64,000 bases of DNA from Cacajao melanocephalus (GCA_963573385.1 CAUYLG010005493.1:1-64000); one strand, 5' to 3'. Numbered from the stretch's first letter, positions 1 to 22,725 are shown. Numbers and translations are program-made. Notes: a model not told the origin generated them from the letters alone.

Positions 1-460
1 TTAGTCCCCGGCTATGCTGTCTCAATTAAATAAAAGCCGGTCCGCCCCTCAGGCCTTGGGGGAAGAAGCGGAGAGGCGGCCTGAGGCCTCAGCGGCTCAC
101 AGGTGTCAGGGCCCCGCACAGTAGCGGCCGGAGGGCTCCGAGGTTAACCAGAGGTCCCGGGTTCGAGGACAGCCTTTCCAAGGTGGGGGCAGGGAAGAAC
201 GCCTGTGTGGGTTTCAGGGACGGAGAGAGGCAGAGAGAAATATAGAAATGACATAGAACACAGGTTCAGGTCTAAAAGGATGCGGGAGATTTAAAACGGT
301 GAAAAAAGCCGGAAAATCCATACTGGTAAGTACAAGGAGAGATTCCGGGCCCGGGGCATGATGGGAGACAGCTGAGGGAGGCCTGCGCCCGGGGAGCTCC
401 CGGGCAGGTCGTCACGGGTTCGCGACCAGCCTGGCCGGCGTGGTGAAGGCGGGGGTCCCA
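1..460. other. CpG-rich block with degenerate Alu-like core at the left edge
   Basis: There are about 30 CpGs in 460 bp, in contrast with the DNA to the right. 376-450 keeps an Alu-like skeleton (GGGAGGCC...GACCAGCCTGGCCGGCGTGG) with unusually many CpGs, followed by a C- and A-rich string. No gene is recognised. TIGD6, which I expect beyond the left edge, was not seen. An AATAAA on plus at 29-34 has no T-rich downstream element. Confidence 0.4.
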
Positions 461-2251
461 AAAAAACCCCCAAAAGAACCCCAAACCAAAAAAACTATAG
501 GCTATGTAACTGATCGTGGATAGACACTCATGCTCTGGAAATGAGCCAGTATTGGGGAAATAATTACCCAACAAACATGTCCATGTCAAGAAGCTCGGTT
601 AGTAGAGGAGATAAATGGTGTCTGGGGAAATGAGTGATAAATGTCATTTTAGAGAATATGCAAATAACATATTTTACTCTATGCGTGGTAAATGTCATCT
701 TAGAGGATGCACAGATATACAGGAATATAGAGGTGAAGGCCAAAGGAGCCCCTGAATGAGAGAAGAGGAATTCAGTAGGAAATATTGCCAAGGAAAAAGG
801 ACATTTGACAAGTCTGGAAGGAAAAGCAGGGAGTTAGGGAGACAGGGCTAAGAGGCAACTCCTGGCAGAAGAGCATATATAAAGGCCTGGAGTATTTTTT
901 TTTAATGGTCCATTTGGGAGCACCTAAGGTCAGTGGTTGGTATGCCAAGCAAAGGGCATGTGGTAGAACAAAAAGCTGGAGACGAAAGCAAGGGCAGAGT
1001 TTTTAAAGTCTTGTGGGTTAGACCATTTATTCTGAACTCATCCTAAAGACACTGGAGACCCCTTCTACTTGCCCTGACAAGTAGCAATGATCAATTTTTT
1101 TTAAGTGAAGTAATTGATGACTAGTATGGAGCCTGGATTGTAGAAAAGCAGATAAACTAGTTAGGTTGTGGTCTAGACCTGAAGGGAAATAATTAACACT
1201 GAGGGGTAGGAAAAATATGTTGGATTTGAGAGGCATTGACAAAGTAAGATGGATTTAGTGTGGGAGTTGTAAAGGAAGATTCATGAAATTTCAGGTTTCT
1301 GCTTAAATGGCTGGGTCGTGCCATAATCAAGGTACGTTACCGGGGGGAAGGAAGACCAGTTTGAGGGTCATGTTACATGTGAGATGTCTCTGGACATCCA
1401 GGCAGAGTTGTCTAGCAACAACAGCCCTGGAGACATATATAGACAGATACACTGTTTGGCGTTCTAGAATGGTTAGGCTAGAAAAATTTTTATAGCTGCC
1501 ACAGATAGCAAGGTGATTGAGCCCATACATGTGGATGAAGTTATCTAGAAGGGGCTTAAAATGCAAGGTGTTCAACATATGAGGGTCCATGAGCCAACCC
1601 TTTTACAACTGCATGTGTATACCTGCACATGTGGCTATTTCCCTGCGTCATACTTTCATCAGCCTCAACTGGATCTGAAAATAAAGAACTTAAGCAGTTG
1701 TGCTAAGTGAAGAGAGAAGAGGCCAAGGACACAAGCACTGAAAGGGCAGATGGGGAAGCAGGGCCCTCCAAGATGGCTGAAGGAGATGCTAGAGTATGGC
1801 TGCATGTACCTCACAGGGCTGTGGATCCTGGGTGCTGCTCAGAGGCAGGAGTGTGCATTATGGTGAGACTGGAAGGACCCTTAGACTATTCAACTCCTGC
1901 ACTCTGTGAGGTGGGAATGAGGCTGGAAGAATGCTCAGGGTTACTGCAAAAGGAAGACTAAAAACTGTCCTTAACCCTGTACCCTCATGAATTGAGAGAG
2001 GCATAAAGGGGAGGACATTCTGGGAGAGGCTTCATGGCAAGTACAGGGTGAGGGTAGTGCTCTATTCCTTGCAAAGTGATGTGCTCCAGTCAGGAATCCA
2101 CTCCTAGTTCTCTCACTTAGTCATCATAAGGTGTTAGCCTCTATTTACCAATGGAAAAAATGTTGCTCAAGGGTCACTTGCCCAAATTCAGAGTTAAGAT
2201 AGTAGTAAAACATGATCCAAAATTGGGTTTTCTGATCTCAGCACCGTATGG
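461..2251. other. Unassigned intergenic DNA left of SLC26A2
   Basis: No gene, RNA or clear repeat is recognised. Short open frames here have no similarity that I know. Parts (about 880-1260) read like worn interspersed repeat. Confidence 0.4.
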
Positions 2252-2550
2252 AATAGGAGTCATGCATGCCTGTAATCCCAGCATTTTGGAAGGCCAAGAC
2301 AGGAGGAATGCTTGAGCCCAGGAATTCAAGACCAGCCTGGACAACATGGTAAAACCCCGTCTCTACAAAAAATAGAAAAAGATTGATTATCGGTAATGTG
2401 GTGGCACACACCGATAGTCCCAGCTACCCAAGAGGCTGAGGCAGGATTGCTGAAGCCCAGGTCAAGGCTGCAGTGAGCCATGATCACACCAGTGCACTTC
2501 TAACTGAGCAACAGGGCAAGACCTGGTCTCAAAACAAAAATCAAAACAAA
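2252..2550 (+). repeat. Alu (old, J-like)
   Basis: Both arms are present, with many substitutions and the tail CAAAACAAAAATCAAAACAA. It faces the antisense Alu at 2742, about 190 bp away. Confidence 0.85.
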
Positions 2551-2741
2551 AAGGGTCCTCAAGCAATCTAGTCCTCCCCTCTTCACCAAAGGGTTAAGTG
2601 ACTCATTCAAGATCATAAAGGAAAAAGAATTGGATTGCTTTACGTCCTTCTATGAGGACAGATCCTTTTGTTATTGCTGGGAAACACTAACGACTGGATC
2701 ACCCTCCAAATGTAAACAGATGATATTGTATTTTATTTATA

Positions 2742-3022
2742 TACTTTTTTGAGACAGAGTCTCATTCTGTCACCCAGCCTGGAGTACAGAGGCGCAATCT
2801 CAGCTCACTGCAACCTCTGCCTCCCAGGCTCAAGCAATTCTTATGCCCCAGACTCTTGAGTAGCTGGTGTGCACCACCAAACCCAGCTAATTTTTGCACA
2901 TGTAGTAGAGACGTGGTTTCACCATGTTGCCCAGGCTGATCTCCAACTCCTGACCTCAAGTGATCTACCCGCCTTGGCCTCCGATAATGCTGGGATTACA
3001 GGTATGAGCTACCATGCCTGGT
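2742..3022 (-). repeat. Alu, antisense on plus
   Basis: TTTTTTGAGACAGAGTCTCA start and GAGCTACCATGCCTGG end. It lies at or just beyond the SLC26A2 polyadenylation region and is in the sense orientation of that transcript. Confidence 0.88.
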
Positions 3023-6000
3023 CAACAGATGGTATTTTAAAACTCACTGGGGCCTAAATGTGCTTTAGTCAGAACGCTCCTTGCACTTAAATAATTTAAA
3101 TACAGAGTAAATTATTATTAGAGTAACAATTTATTGGCAGACAAAAGAAATGAAACCTCTAAATCTGAACACACATATATGATTTTACATAATAAACAGC
3201 ATAAAACATAACCTTCTAGAAGAAAAGTATCTGCTATTAGCGAACTCCCCCTCCCTTCCAGTAGGCTGCAATACATTAATAACGCATCCTCATCCCATAA
3301 GAGGGTTAAGCAATGATTTACATGAAATTACATCAAGGCACTTGCTTTAATTAAAAAATACAGTATAAAACATGTTCCTAAAAGTCATCAACCTTGAATA
3401 ATTAAAGAAAACAAAAGGCAGTATACTTTGTTGGTGAATAGGCAAGACTGAGAATTTAAGTTCATTCACCTGTCACCCTGATACTGTCTTGGTTTGTATA
3501 CAAAGTTGCAAAGAAGACAAAAAAAGGTAGCTTATTACATAGATTGGTTTGTCATTCACACTAATTTCTGAGAAGTAGAAGCCATGGCAGCAACAGGACT
3601 CAAACCATAATTTTCCAACTAATTTGTGTTGCAAAGGCAAGAGCTATTTGATTCTATGTATCTTATTATTTTAGGGATGATGCATGGGATAAGGGAAGAG
3701 AGCGTCTCCAAAATAAGTTTATTAAAGCTTCAGTTAAAAGACCTTTTTGGCTTAAGCTGCTTATCTATAGACTTACAAACATGGTATCTACAATAAAGGC
3801 ATTTAGTGTCCTTCATTATTCCAGTTTTTAGATCTCAGTCCATTATTTTCCTATTTTACAATACTAAGATAAAAAATACACACCAGAGAATCTACTATTT
3901 ACTATAATGCTTATTTTACTTTCTAACTATATTTAACATGTTTACTTAAAATTTCAGTTGCAAAACTTTTTTTAAGTCCTTCTCAGGATAAAAATTACCT
4001 TATAAAAATCTCCCCACCTCCACATCTAAATTCTCCATCCCTATAAGTTACTAAATTTTTTTAAACCTTAAAAATTTACCTTTAACATATTTCAATAGTA
4101 TTTTAATACATGGACTATAACAAGAAACCAGCTGGTATATTATTTTGTCCTTTTCCATGATAATTTTCATTCTTATAATTAGCACCCAAGTTAATGATTG
4201 TATTCAGGATTATCTAAACTGTTTATACAAAAAACAACAAAAAAAACAAAACAAAAGCCTCACAAATTAGGAGCCTAGCAGCTTTCTATTTTTTTTTCTT
4301 TATTATTTTAGGCTCAAGGAAACTTCACTAGTGAAGTTTCACCCTCAGCACCACTCAATGATCTAACAGCTTTCTAAATTCAACTTCATTCTTTTTGCAG
4401 TTTAAGCCCAATTTTAAATAAGGCATCACTGGAATGGATAAAGAACATATTGAGGTGGGGGAGAGAAATATTAAAAAGCAGAAACACTAAGCAAAATGTA
4501 AATCCTGTCAACTGGATGTTTACCATTTCACAGTGTAATATTTCCCTGAATAGTCCAGGGACATCACTGCCTCCTGCTCAGCTCTCAAAGCTTCAACATG
4601 TTCCACAAAGCACCTCCCTAAGCACCCTAGTGTGTTCCCTGGAGTGTTAACTACACAGCCTATCTACTGGATGTAGTACCATAGCCCCGGCACTTGGGTA
4701 CTAGACTAGGGTAGGTCCTCAGAGGTATTCGAAGTAATGTCTACACTGATACAAAGAAACCTATGGCTCATCTGTTAAGAAAACATAGAGGAATACAATT
4801 CATTCAGAACAATAAGGATCACAGAACTCGAATGGATTATAACTTGCAGACTCAATGTTAATGCACTGTAGCCCTTTTCTCACTTTTATATTCAGATCAG
4901 GGCTAACCCTAATTACTAAGGGAATAAATACACTGCAGAGAATTGCTGTTCTTGTTAAAACATCAAAGCCATTAGCATTAAAATAGTCGAATGAACTCAT
5001 CTAACACCTGGACACATTTTTAAAGTTCATCATTTACCATATGTAAATTTGACAACAAATTTTGACTTGCAATGCCTGCTGTTGTTCAAAAGCAAAGTCA
5101 GACTATCTAAATCTTGTTTTCCTTTGGTCCTACTTAAAAAAAAATTAGACATCTGTCAGTTTTATTACCATCAGAGGCACAGAGAGTACTACAGCCATTC
5201 AGGTTAAAAGGAAGACACCATGCTTCAGAGTAGGTCAACCCAGGCTACCATGAGCTCCGCAGCCCTTTCAGCTTTGGTGAATCTGTGATTCTGTGACTCT
5301 CCCCTTCTAGAAAGAAACCTGCTCTAGAAAGAGACCTTGTTCTCAGAGGTATGGCTCCTAATCCTGGTCTCCCTATTATTGTGTGGGGGCTAACCAGGGA
5401 CTGGATCCTATTCAAGTGGGTCCCTCTCTTCTGCCTCCACTGGTCAGATAATAGTCTTTTCAATGGTCTGTTCTCTTCACTCCCCTACAATGTTTTCCTC
5501 AGTCCACCTGTGCACCATCACACTCCAACCCTCCGGCTGTAACAAATTTAAAAATAAATAATTTGTAAGAGTTCTAACCATCAAGAGTATACCACACTAC
5601 ATTTCAATTAAATGATAACCATTTTATGATATTCAGAATTTTGTATATGTCAGTAAGCACTGAGAAAATGCTTCATTTAGACTCTAAAGTTTAGAGTAAG
5701 CAAGATACTTTTGTATCAATATAGTATTTAAAATATAACGCCTAATGAACTGAAATTCAAGCCTTTGGTCAAGAGAGCAAATGAAAACTTTTTTTATTGG
5801 CAAGTTAGGCTTTGGTTCCAGGTTTGATTCCTCTGAATATCAGCAATCAAAACATTTCAACCCAAGTAGAGAGGATGAAATGTAAATTCTAGTGAAATCT
5901 TAAATGTTTTTACAAATGGCTACCAAAAGCAGAAGCTCTTGTTTGGGTGGGCGGGACAAGTACAAACCAGACATAATTCAGGAATTCGCTAACTGTATGC

Positions 6001-6245
6001 ATAATGTTCCAGAACTGTTTCTATCCACATATGGACAGAAATCACAGGTAAAGGTCAAATCCTGTTATCCATCCTTCTAAGGGATTTTCCAGTCTTTGGC
6101 TGAAATGGTATTTTTTGTTGTGTTGGCGTTGGTTAATTTTAACATCTTAAGCATCTACTCATTACTCTGTTACAGAGTATTAGACACCTGTATCAACTTA
6201 AGCCTGCCTTGGGAGAAGGGCAAGAGAGATTAAAAACAAATGACT

Positions 6246-6535
6246 TGGCCAAGTGCAGTGGCTCACGCCTGTAATCCCAACACTCTGGAAGGCTGAGGCT
6301 GAAGGATTGCTTAAGCCTGGAATTTGAGACCAGCCTGAGCAACACAGTGAGACCCCATCTCTAGAAAAAAAATTTAAAAATCAGCAGGCTGTGGTGATGC
6401 ATGTCTATGGTCTAGCTACTCAGGAGGCCAAAGTGAGAGGATCACTTGAACCCAGGAGTTGGAAGCTTCAGTAAGCTACGATCACACTGCACTCTGGCCT
6501 GGATGACTGTCTCTTAAAAAAGCAAACAGGAAAAA
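6246..6535 (+). repeat. Alu J-like in SLC26A2 3' UTR
   Basis: AAGTGCAGTGGCTCACGCCT through the two arms, with a worn right arm. It is antisense to the SLC26A2 mRNA. Confidence 0.85.
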
Positions 6536-6868
6536 AATAAAGACTGACCAAGATACTGTGATTTTACTACTGTTATTCATAAGGCTGGACAGAAAGGGCA
6601 AATGCTGGCTAAAAACAAACAAGCACAAATACAAGCAGCAATCGACATTTCTGGAATTCCAGACCCAAGTTCTAAAAGGATGTCAAAATTCAGGAAACCT
6701 ACATTTAATCATAATGTGAATCACCTACAAAACAGAAATCCAGACTTTCTATTAAGAAACTGCTTTGTTGTGCTAATGGAAAGGTATTTTCCATGTCAAC
6801 AAATGGGAGAGCTCTGCCAACAGAAAAGCAACACTGGCAGTTTATGGAGCTAACAAAAAAGCTAAATT

Positions 6869-6944
6869 ACATATATCTATATAGGGATAATATAGATATA
6901 TATATTAAATATACATATTAAACATGTACATATTTAATATATGT
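6869..6944. repeat. AT-rich near-palindromic tract
   Basis: Alternating TA runs with ATATATATTAAATATACATA and the TTAATATATG mirror. It lies in the SLC26A2 3' UTR. Confidence 0.6.
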
Positions 6945-8285
6945 CTAAAAGCATCCCACTCCAACAGACACCCTACACATAGGGCTTGCTTCTCATAAAT
7001 ATTTAAAATTGTTTAGAATGTAGGAACAGACTGAAAAATAGTTTTATACTTCTGCAGTTTGCTTTTTTTTTAAAAAAATGGCTGTTTCATAAATTGGTTC
7101 CCTATTCCTCACTTTGGAGAACCTGGTTTTTTCTTACCTGTCAAGGTCCAAATATAAAACTATAAACTTTCAATGTTGGACATTCTTGCTTTTTGAAAGG
7201 AAATTATTCCTCAATTTATAATCTGTGGCCAGCTATCATGAATAATACACCCATAGCACTTGGGTTTTGTGAATGTGATCCTTCTAAATCCTCCTGTATA
7301 ATAGTTTTAGGTGACTCGAAGAGTTAAAAACTGTCATTGTCATCAATATTTATTGTACATCAAACTCATTTAAAATGCTGTTAGAAATTGCTGACTGGCA
7401 AGATTGTCACTGACAAAAATACAGTTTAGGACAGATTCCATGGGAAACGAACTAGAATAACTGAAAGCTAAAACAGAGCTTAATGGTAGAGAAAGTCTCA
7501 GAAACAAGAACAGACAGAGATCACAGAAAAGACCAGGAAGGACTCCTATTGTTTTTTCTGATTTTGAAGAGTTCTTTGTGCTTACCTATTTACCCTAAAC
7601 GAAAAGGCATGACTAAAAACGTCAAATGTATTATAAAGGGTATTCTGTCTAATATCAGGCTGGCTCTCAGGATGTTACTAATCTGACCAGGTGTTAAACC
7701 CCTGATGAGACTGTGCCTTATGCAGAGGAATGGCACTTTCCTACTAAAAACTACTGCCATCTGGGGAGCAAAGACTGGGGACAGAGAACTACAAGAACAA
7801 ACCTATCTAGTATGACCTTGTGACCCAGAAGCCTCTTGATCTATTGGTACTACAGCAGGTGCAACATTCTTTCCCTGCCTTCTTTCCCTCCCTCTCCACT
7901 GAGCCACATAAAGAAGTCTATGGCACTTCCAATGCAAATCTCAACTTCAGCGCTTCGTCTCTTGGAGAAGGGAATGTGCCCTAACACGATATACTAGTTA
8001 AGTTTTGGAGCTACTTTACAGTTCAATTCAATACATACCTACTGCATTCCAGGAATCCTTCACATCTGCAAGAAAGCTTGAAACCATATTTTCTTTTTGA
8101 CTCTGTCCAGCTACAAGCTCTGCTGCATTGTGTATAACAAATGCCATTAGCTTCAAAGGAGGAAGAGTATCTAGCTACTTAGTTAACATTTCAAGTGTGC
8201 AAAATTTTCCACTGTGGAAATGGGAAATGTTGGACACTTGAAATTTTAACCTGTTGGCTAGGCATTTTTCTATCCGCTTTCCCAA

Positions 8286-14506
<6,221 letters not shown>

Positions 14507-15417
14507 GAGACAATATATTTTCTGAAGGACTCAGGAAGTTTCCTGCTTTGGAACTGACAGAAAAATGAGCCCTTGTGAGGTTCTATAAACCTAATGTTAC
14601 GAAAGTGCCAAAATCCAGGACCTATGACTTATTCAAAAACACAAGATATGTAAAAGTAACCCATATTCATGTTGCTTAGTTTAACAAGAGTAAATATTTT
14701 GATGGTCTTCTGAAGTAGATAAGGAAAGAAAGAATAGACTTAGATGACCACTGACCCTGAGAAAATCAATCAGGTTGATGGATACACCCAGCAGCTCTTT
14801 GCTCCACAACGCAACCAGTCTGTGACTCTCTTCTCATTTCCTGTTTTCTTGAGCTAGCTTCAGTGCACCAATGTCCTATTTTGGAGAGCTCTTGGTGATT
14901 TCTGGGTCAAAAGGTTTTTCCAAACCTAAGATATGCAAAAGAGACATAAGAAAAAACTAACGGAATCCAAATCTTGCCCTGTATGGCTGCTATCTGGGAA
15001 GAATATAGATAAAAATTAATACTAGAAAATACAACAAAGAAATGGAAGTTGTAAGAAAAAATCAAATAAGTAATGCTAAAAGTGAAAAACACATTAACAG
15101 AGATGAAGAATGCCTTTGATAGGATCATTAGTAGACCTGAAAACCAAAGAAAGAATTGATGAACTCAAAGACAGGTCAACAGAAATCACCTAAACTAAAA
15201 TGCAAAAACAATTTAAGTAACAAAACAAAATTAAAAAACCCAATATCAACAATGTGCCATAATATCTAAGAGCTGTGGGACACATCAAAGTATCAAACAT
15301 ATGCATAATTAAAATCCCAAAAGAAGAGAGAGAATGGGCAGAAGAAATATTTCAAGATATAATGGCCAAGAAATTTCCAAAATTAATGAGAGACATCAAA
15401 ATATAGATCCAAGTTAC

Positions 15418-15659
15418 CTGACATCAGGAGTTCAAGACCAGCCTGACCAACATGGTGAAACCCTGTCTCTACTAAAAATATAAAATTAGCTGGGCATAGT
15501 GGCACATGCCCATAATCCCAGCTACTCGGGAGGCTGAGCCAGAAGAATCATTTGAACCCAGGAGTGGAGGCTGCAGTGAGCCAAGATGGTGCCACTGCAC
15601 TCCAGTCTGTGCAACAAGAGTGAAACTCTGTCTCAAAAGAAAACAAAATAAACAAGCAA
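15418..15659 (+). repeat. 5'-truncated Alu
   Basis: Starts inside the left arm at ACATCAGGAGTTCAAGACCA and has a complete right arm. It is followed by a microsatellite. Confidence 0.88.
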
Positions 15660-15662
15660 ACA

Positions 15663-15677
15663 AAATATGTATATGTG

Positions 15678-15714
<37 letters not shown>
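15663..15714. repeat. (AC)n microsatellite at the Alu tail
   Basis: Fourteen AC units at 15681-15708, with TATATG-type edges; grown from the Alu A tail. Confidence 0.92.
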
Positions 15715-15965
15715 TCTACATTTATATCTATCTCCAAGAATCTCAGAGAATTCCAAGAAGGATAAATATAAAAACAAAATCCTCACCTATACCTATGACA
15801 TTCAAGCTGCTGAAAACAAAAGATAAAGAGAAAATCCTGAAGACAAAGAAAAAACATATATTACTTATACAGAAACAAAAATAATAATTATGGCAGACTT
15901 CTTATTGGAAATCATGGAGGCCAGAACATGATGGAGTGGTATCTTTACATCCCAGAAATACGTAT

Positions 15966-16260
15966 CTTTTTTAGAAATAGAGTCTTGCCCTGCTCCCCAC
16001 GCTGAAGTGCAGTGGCATGCAATTATGGCTCACTGTGGCCTCCAACTCCTGGGCTCAAGTGATTCTCCCACCTCAGCCTCCTGAGTAGTGAAGATTACAG
16101 GTGTGCACCACCACACCCGGCTAATTTTTAAATTTTTTGTAGAGACAGGGTCTTGATACTAAGCTCTCCAGGCTGGTCTCAAACTCTCGGCATCAAGTGA
16201 TCCTCCCACCCTGACTTCCCAAAGTGCTAGGATTACAGGTGTAAGCCACCACATCTGACC
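15966..16260 (-). repeat. Alu with target-site duplication, inside the L1
   Basis: Both arms present. CCCAGAAATACG lies before it and CCCAGAAATATA after it. Confidence 0.9.
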
Positions 16261-16297
16261 CCAGAAATATAACTTTTAACACAGAATTCTTTACCTA

Positions 16298-16707
<410 letters not shown>

Positions 16708-16967
16708 TTAGGCAAAAAGAATATACCAATCAGATATTCAGTTCTACATAACAAAGAAATAAAGTCCAGGAAATGGAACAAATAAAGTAAAATTCATCAT
16801 TTCAATTAAAAAGTATTTAATTGCTCTAAAAGATAACTGCTTAAACCAAAAAGGGGGGAATGCATTTTGTTTACAGCATATGCAAAATAAGTGTGTGACA
16901 CAACAATCACACAGAATGGGAGTGGGGACTGGGAATTTTAAAGTCTTTTAAAAATTTTTTGATGATG

Positions 16968-17098
16968 ATTATTTTTTAAAATAGAGATGAGGTCTCACTG
17001 TTTTGTTCAGGTTAGTCTCAAACTCGTGGGCTCAAGTGATCCTCCTACTTTGGCCTCCCAAAGTGCTGGGATTACAGGCATAAGCCACCAAGCCCAGC
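16968..17098 (-). repeat. Alu left-monomer fragment
   Basis: Antisense left arm only, ending CCACCAAGCCCAGC. Confidence 0.8.
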
Positions 17099-17490
17099 AA
17101 ACTGTAAGGTCTTACAGTAGATATGAAATAGTATATTATTTGAACATAGGCTCTGATTAAATATATACATTTAAACCTAAGAGTAACCACCACATTTTTA
17201 AAAAGATATAAATAATCATAGTGGAGATAAATTAGAATAATAAAAAACTCTCAACACAAGAGAAAGTAGAAAAGAAAGAAAAAAGGTAAAAAACAGAACA
17301 AACTGAAAACAGCTGGTAAGATGGTAAAGTTTAATCCAACAATATCGCATTAAACCTAAATGGTCTAAACATACCAATTAAAGATGAAGACTGTCAGACA
17401 GAATTAAAAAATAAGATGCAATTATATGCTGTCTACTTGAAACCCACTTTAAATATAAAGATATAGATAGGTTAAAATTGAAAGTACTGG

Positions 17491-18417
17491 CCCAATTTAG
17501 TAATTTATTCAGCTTATAAATGACAGAGCAAGGTAATAAAATGCACATTTTGGGATCCCAAGAATAGATCCTTTTTAAATATGGTACTATTCCTATCTAA
17601 TTAGCTTGTTTAATTTCAGATATTTTCGAACACCTTAAATTCAGCTATTCTACACATTCCAGTTTCACCTAGCTGCTACCCAAAATGATCCAGTAATAAT
17701 ACTGACAATCTTGTTCCCAACTCTCCCTTTCTCTACATTCATGGCCATGGTCCTTTCTCATCTCCAGCTTTTAGAAACTTAGGTATTCACTCAGAAACAG
17801 TCCCACAAGTAGAACTAATTCAGCCACCAGTCTGAATCCACAAAGTTCCATAATCATGCTTTGCTTTACCTATGTATGTATGCTACAAACTCACTGCTAA
17901 ATAAAACCAGAAGCTACTGACTACTATGATTATGGCATCTAAGCAGGGAGAAATCTGAAAGAGAATAGTTTGTTTAGAAAGTCTTCAAGGGAAGAACATA
18001 TCTAACTTGGGCTCTGAAGTCTAGGTAAGATTTGAAAGGATGAGAGAAGGCTTGGAATATGGGTGAGGGAGAAGAAAACACAAAGAGCAATAGTTCTAAT
18101 GTTGGAGGAAAAGAATCAGAAATGAGAATGTTATATTTAAAATGAAGAATGCTTATGGGGGATTAGTGGGAGAGGAGCCAACAGAGGTACCTGGGGGAGA
18201 TCTGGAGGGCCCTTTATGCTGGGTTAAGAAAGTGAGCCTTTAATCTGCAGGCAATGCATAGGCCCTGGAAGTTTTTGAGAAAGTTACTTACTGTATCACT
18301 CATTTGGCAAATAATTATACATCCTCTGGTCTGATGTTATATTATTTCACTAAAGCATTTTACCTTTCCTTTTATGGATAAAAAATAGTTTAAGGTGGTT
18401 TTAGAAAAACAAAACTA
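17491..18417. other. SLC26A2 intron 1, unassigned
   Basis: No gene or RNA seen. 18000-18300 reads like a worn interspersed repeat (GGCCCTTTATGCTGGGTTAA), family not named. Confidence 0.35.
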
Positions 18418-18717
<300 letters not shown>

Positions 18718-19219
18718 CTAGAAACAGGTACAACCAAGACAGATTCTCCATGTATACAGCACCATCTGATCCTCTAACTCACTGTTGTCAGAAAGTCCAG
18801 GGAAAGATCATAGCACTATAAAGGCCCAGGGAGGCCAAGGATGAGCAAAGCCTTCTGTATTCCTCTCCATTTCATTCACAGAAGGCTACAACCCGGATGG
18901 CTAGAGCACAGGCTACTTTCCAGGCCCTTGCCCCGGACTGAGAAGTTAATACTGTGAGAGGGCTAGTCCTTTGGAGGAAAAGCTACGATGACTACTCATC
19001 AGGGGAAAACTCAGATCCATCTGTGTTCCATGGGCCTGCAACCCCTGCGTACTCCATGAAATTTCTTGAGTGTCAACAAGCCTTCTCTGGCTGGACTGGC
19101 TAACTTTTCTATGTGAGCTCCTAGAGGTTGGGTATTGGTCTTCATTAAATTATAAACATATTTTAAGCTCCTACTATAAGCTAAACGCTGTGCTAGACAC
19201 AATGCATCAGAACCTAGAC

Positions 19220-21598
<2,379 letters not shown>

Positions 21599-21602
21599 AA
21601 GA

Positions 21603-22370
21603 CAGCTGATACATTGCTGGTAGAAATGTAAAATGGTGCCAACACTGTGAAAAACAGTTTGGTGGTTCCTCAAAAAGTTAAACACAGCATTGCTATATGA
21701 CCTAGAAATTCCACTTATACTCAAAGGATTAAAAACTGTAACTCAAACAGATATTGTATTAGTATTAACAACCCTATTTACAATAGCTAAAAGGAGAAAA
21801 CAATCCAAGTGTCCATCAACAGATGAACAGATAAATGAAACATGGTATAACCATGGAATGGAATATTATTTGACTATTAAAAAGGAATTAAGTTCCCATA
21901 CTCTTCATCTACAACATGGATGAACCTTAACACCATCATGTTAAGCAAAAGACTGACATGATGCACACAGTATCTGGATCTAATTTTTTAAAAAAGACAC
22001 AAAAGGTTGTATGATTTCAGTTAAGCAAAGGCAAAAGAGGCCAGGCATGGCAGCTCATATTTATAATCCCAGCATTCTGGAAGGCTGAGGAGGGAGGATT
22101 GCTTGAGCCAAAGAGGTCAAAGCTGAAGTGAGCTATGCTCATGCCACTGAACTCCAGTCCACGTGATAGAACAACAACAACAAAATACATGTATAAAGAG
22201 AGAGAATAAGCAAACTCATTGAGACAGAAAAGAGATTAGAGTTTACTGGGTACTGGGGGGAGTGGTGAGTTACTGGTTACAGAGTTTCTATTTCAAGTTT
22301 TGGAAATAAATGGTAGTAATGGTTACAAGCCATTGTGCATGTACTTAATGCCACTGCATTGTACACTATA
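21603..22370 (+). mobile_element. L1 3' region split by an Alu monomer
   Basis: ORF2 end (CCAAGTGTCCATCAACAGAT, GGTATAACCATGGAATGGAA) then 3' UTR (AATGCCACTGCATTGTACAC). Frames are broken. Confidence 0.8.
22039..22180 (+). repeat. Alu monomer inside the L1
   Basis: GGCCAGGCATGGCAGCTCAT to CCACTGAACTCCAGTCC, then an ACA run. Confidence 0.8.
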
Positions 22371-22479
22371 TTAATATTAGATGAAGGAGACTTCAAGGAA
22401 AAAACTTTACAAAATGCAAACTAATCAGTCCCCAAGTTCATTTCCTGACACCTCCACCGAAAGAAAAAGAAAGAAAGAA

Positions 22480-22725
22480 ACTAAGTAGTTTATGCTAATT
22501 TATAGTGACAGAAAGTAAATCAGTGGTTATTTTGGGATAGGAAGTAAGGAGGGATAGGAGGGAGAGATTATAAAGGGGCATGAGGAAATTTTGGGGATTG
22601 ATGGATATGTTCACTATCTTGATTGTGGTGACAGTTTTATATATACATATATAGAGAGAGTACATTTTAATACAGTTTATCGTATGGCAATTATACTACA
22701 TTAAAGCTATAAAAAGTCTAATTTT
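22480..22725 (+). mobile_element. Old L1 3' end fragment
   Basis: GGGCATGAGGAAATTTTGGG, ATCTTGATTGTGGTGACAGT and ATTATACTACATTAAAGCTA are typical of L1M 3' ends. Preceded by a short GAAA run (22458-22480). Confidence 0.6.

Larger units (their letters stand above)
3111..8285 (-). other. SLC26A2: SLC26A2 long 3' UTR (end uncertain)
   Basis: No coding signal appears for more than 5 kb after the stop, and the human mRNA is known for a very long 3' UTR. On the minus strand there are several AATAAA hexamers: 7354-7349, one near 5790, 3135-3130 and 2737-2732. The one at 3135-3130 would give cleavage near 3110 and an mRNA of about 7.5 kb; the one at 2737 would add an Alu. The sequence is AT-rich with a few AUUUA-type stretches, for example near 5551-5567. 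It contains one old Alu at about 6246-6535 and an AT palindromic patch at 6869-6944. The choice of end is inferred. Confidence 0.5.

Noticed and set aside
29..34. AATAAA on plus that could end an upstream plus-strand gene such as TIGD6
   Set aside because: GC-rich downstream sequence without a T/GT-rich element, and no upstream exon in view.
130..185. tRNA-like T-arm text (GGTTCGAG)
   Set aside because: No acceptor or anticodon stems and no full B box.
15681..15708. Possible CRISPR-like or regulatory array
   Set aside because: Simple (AC)n microsatellite at an Alu tail; no spacers.
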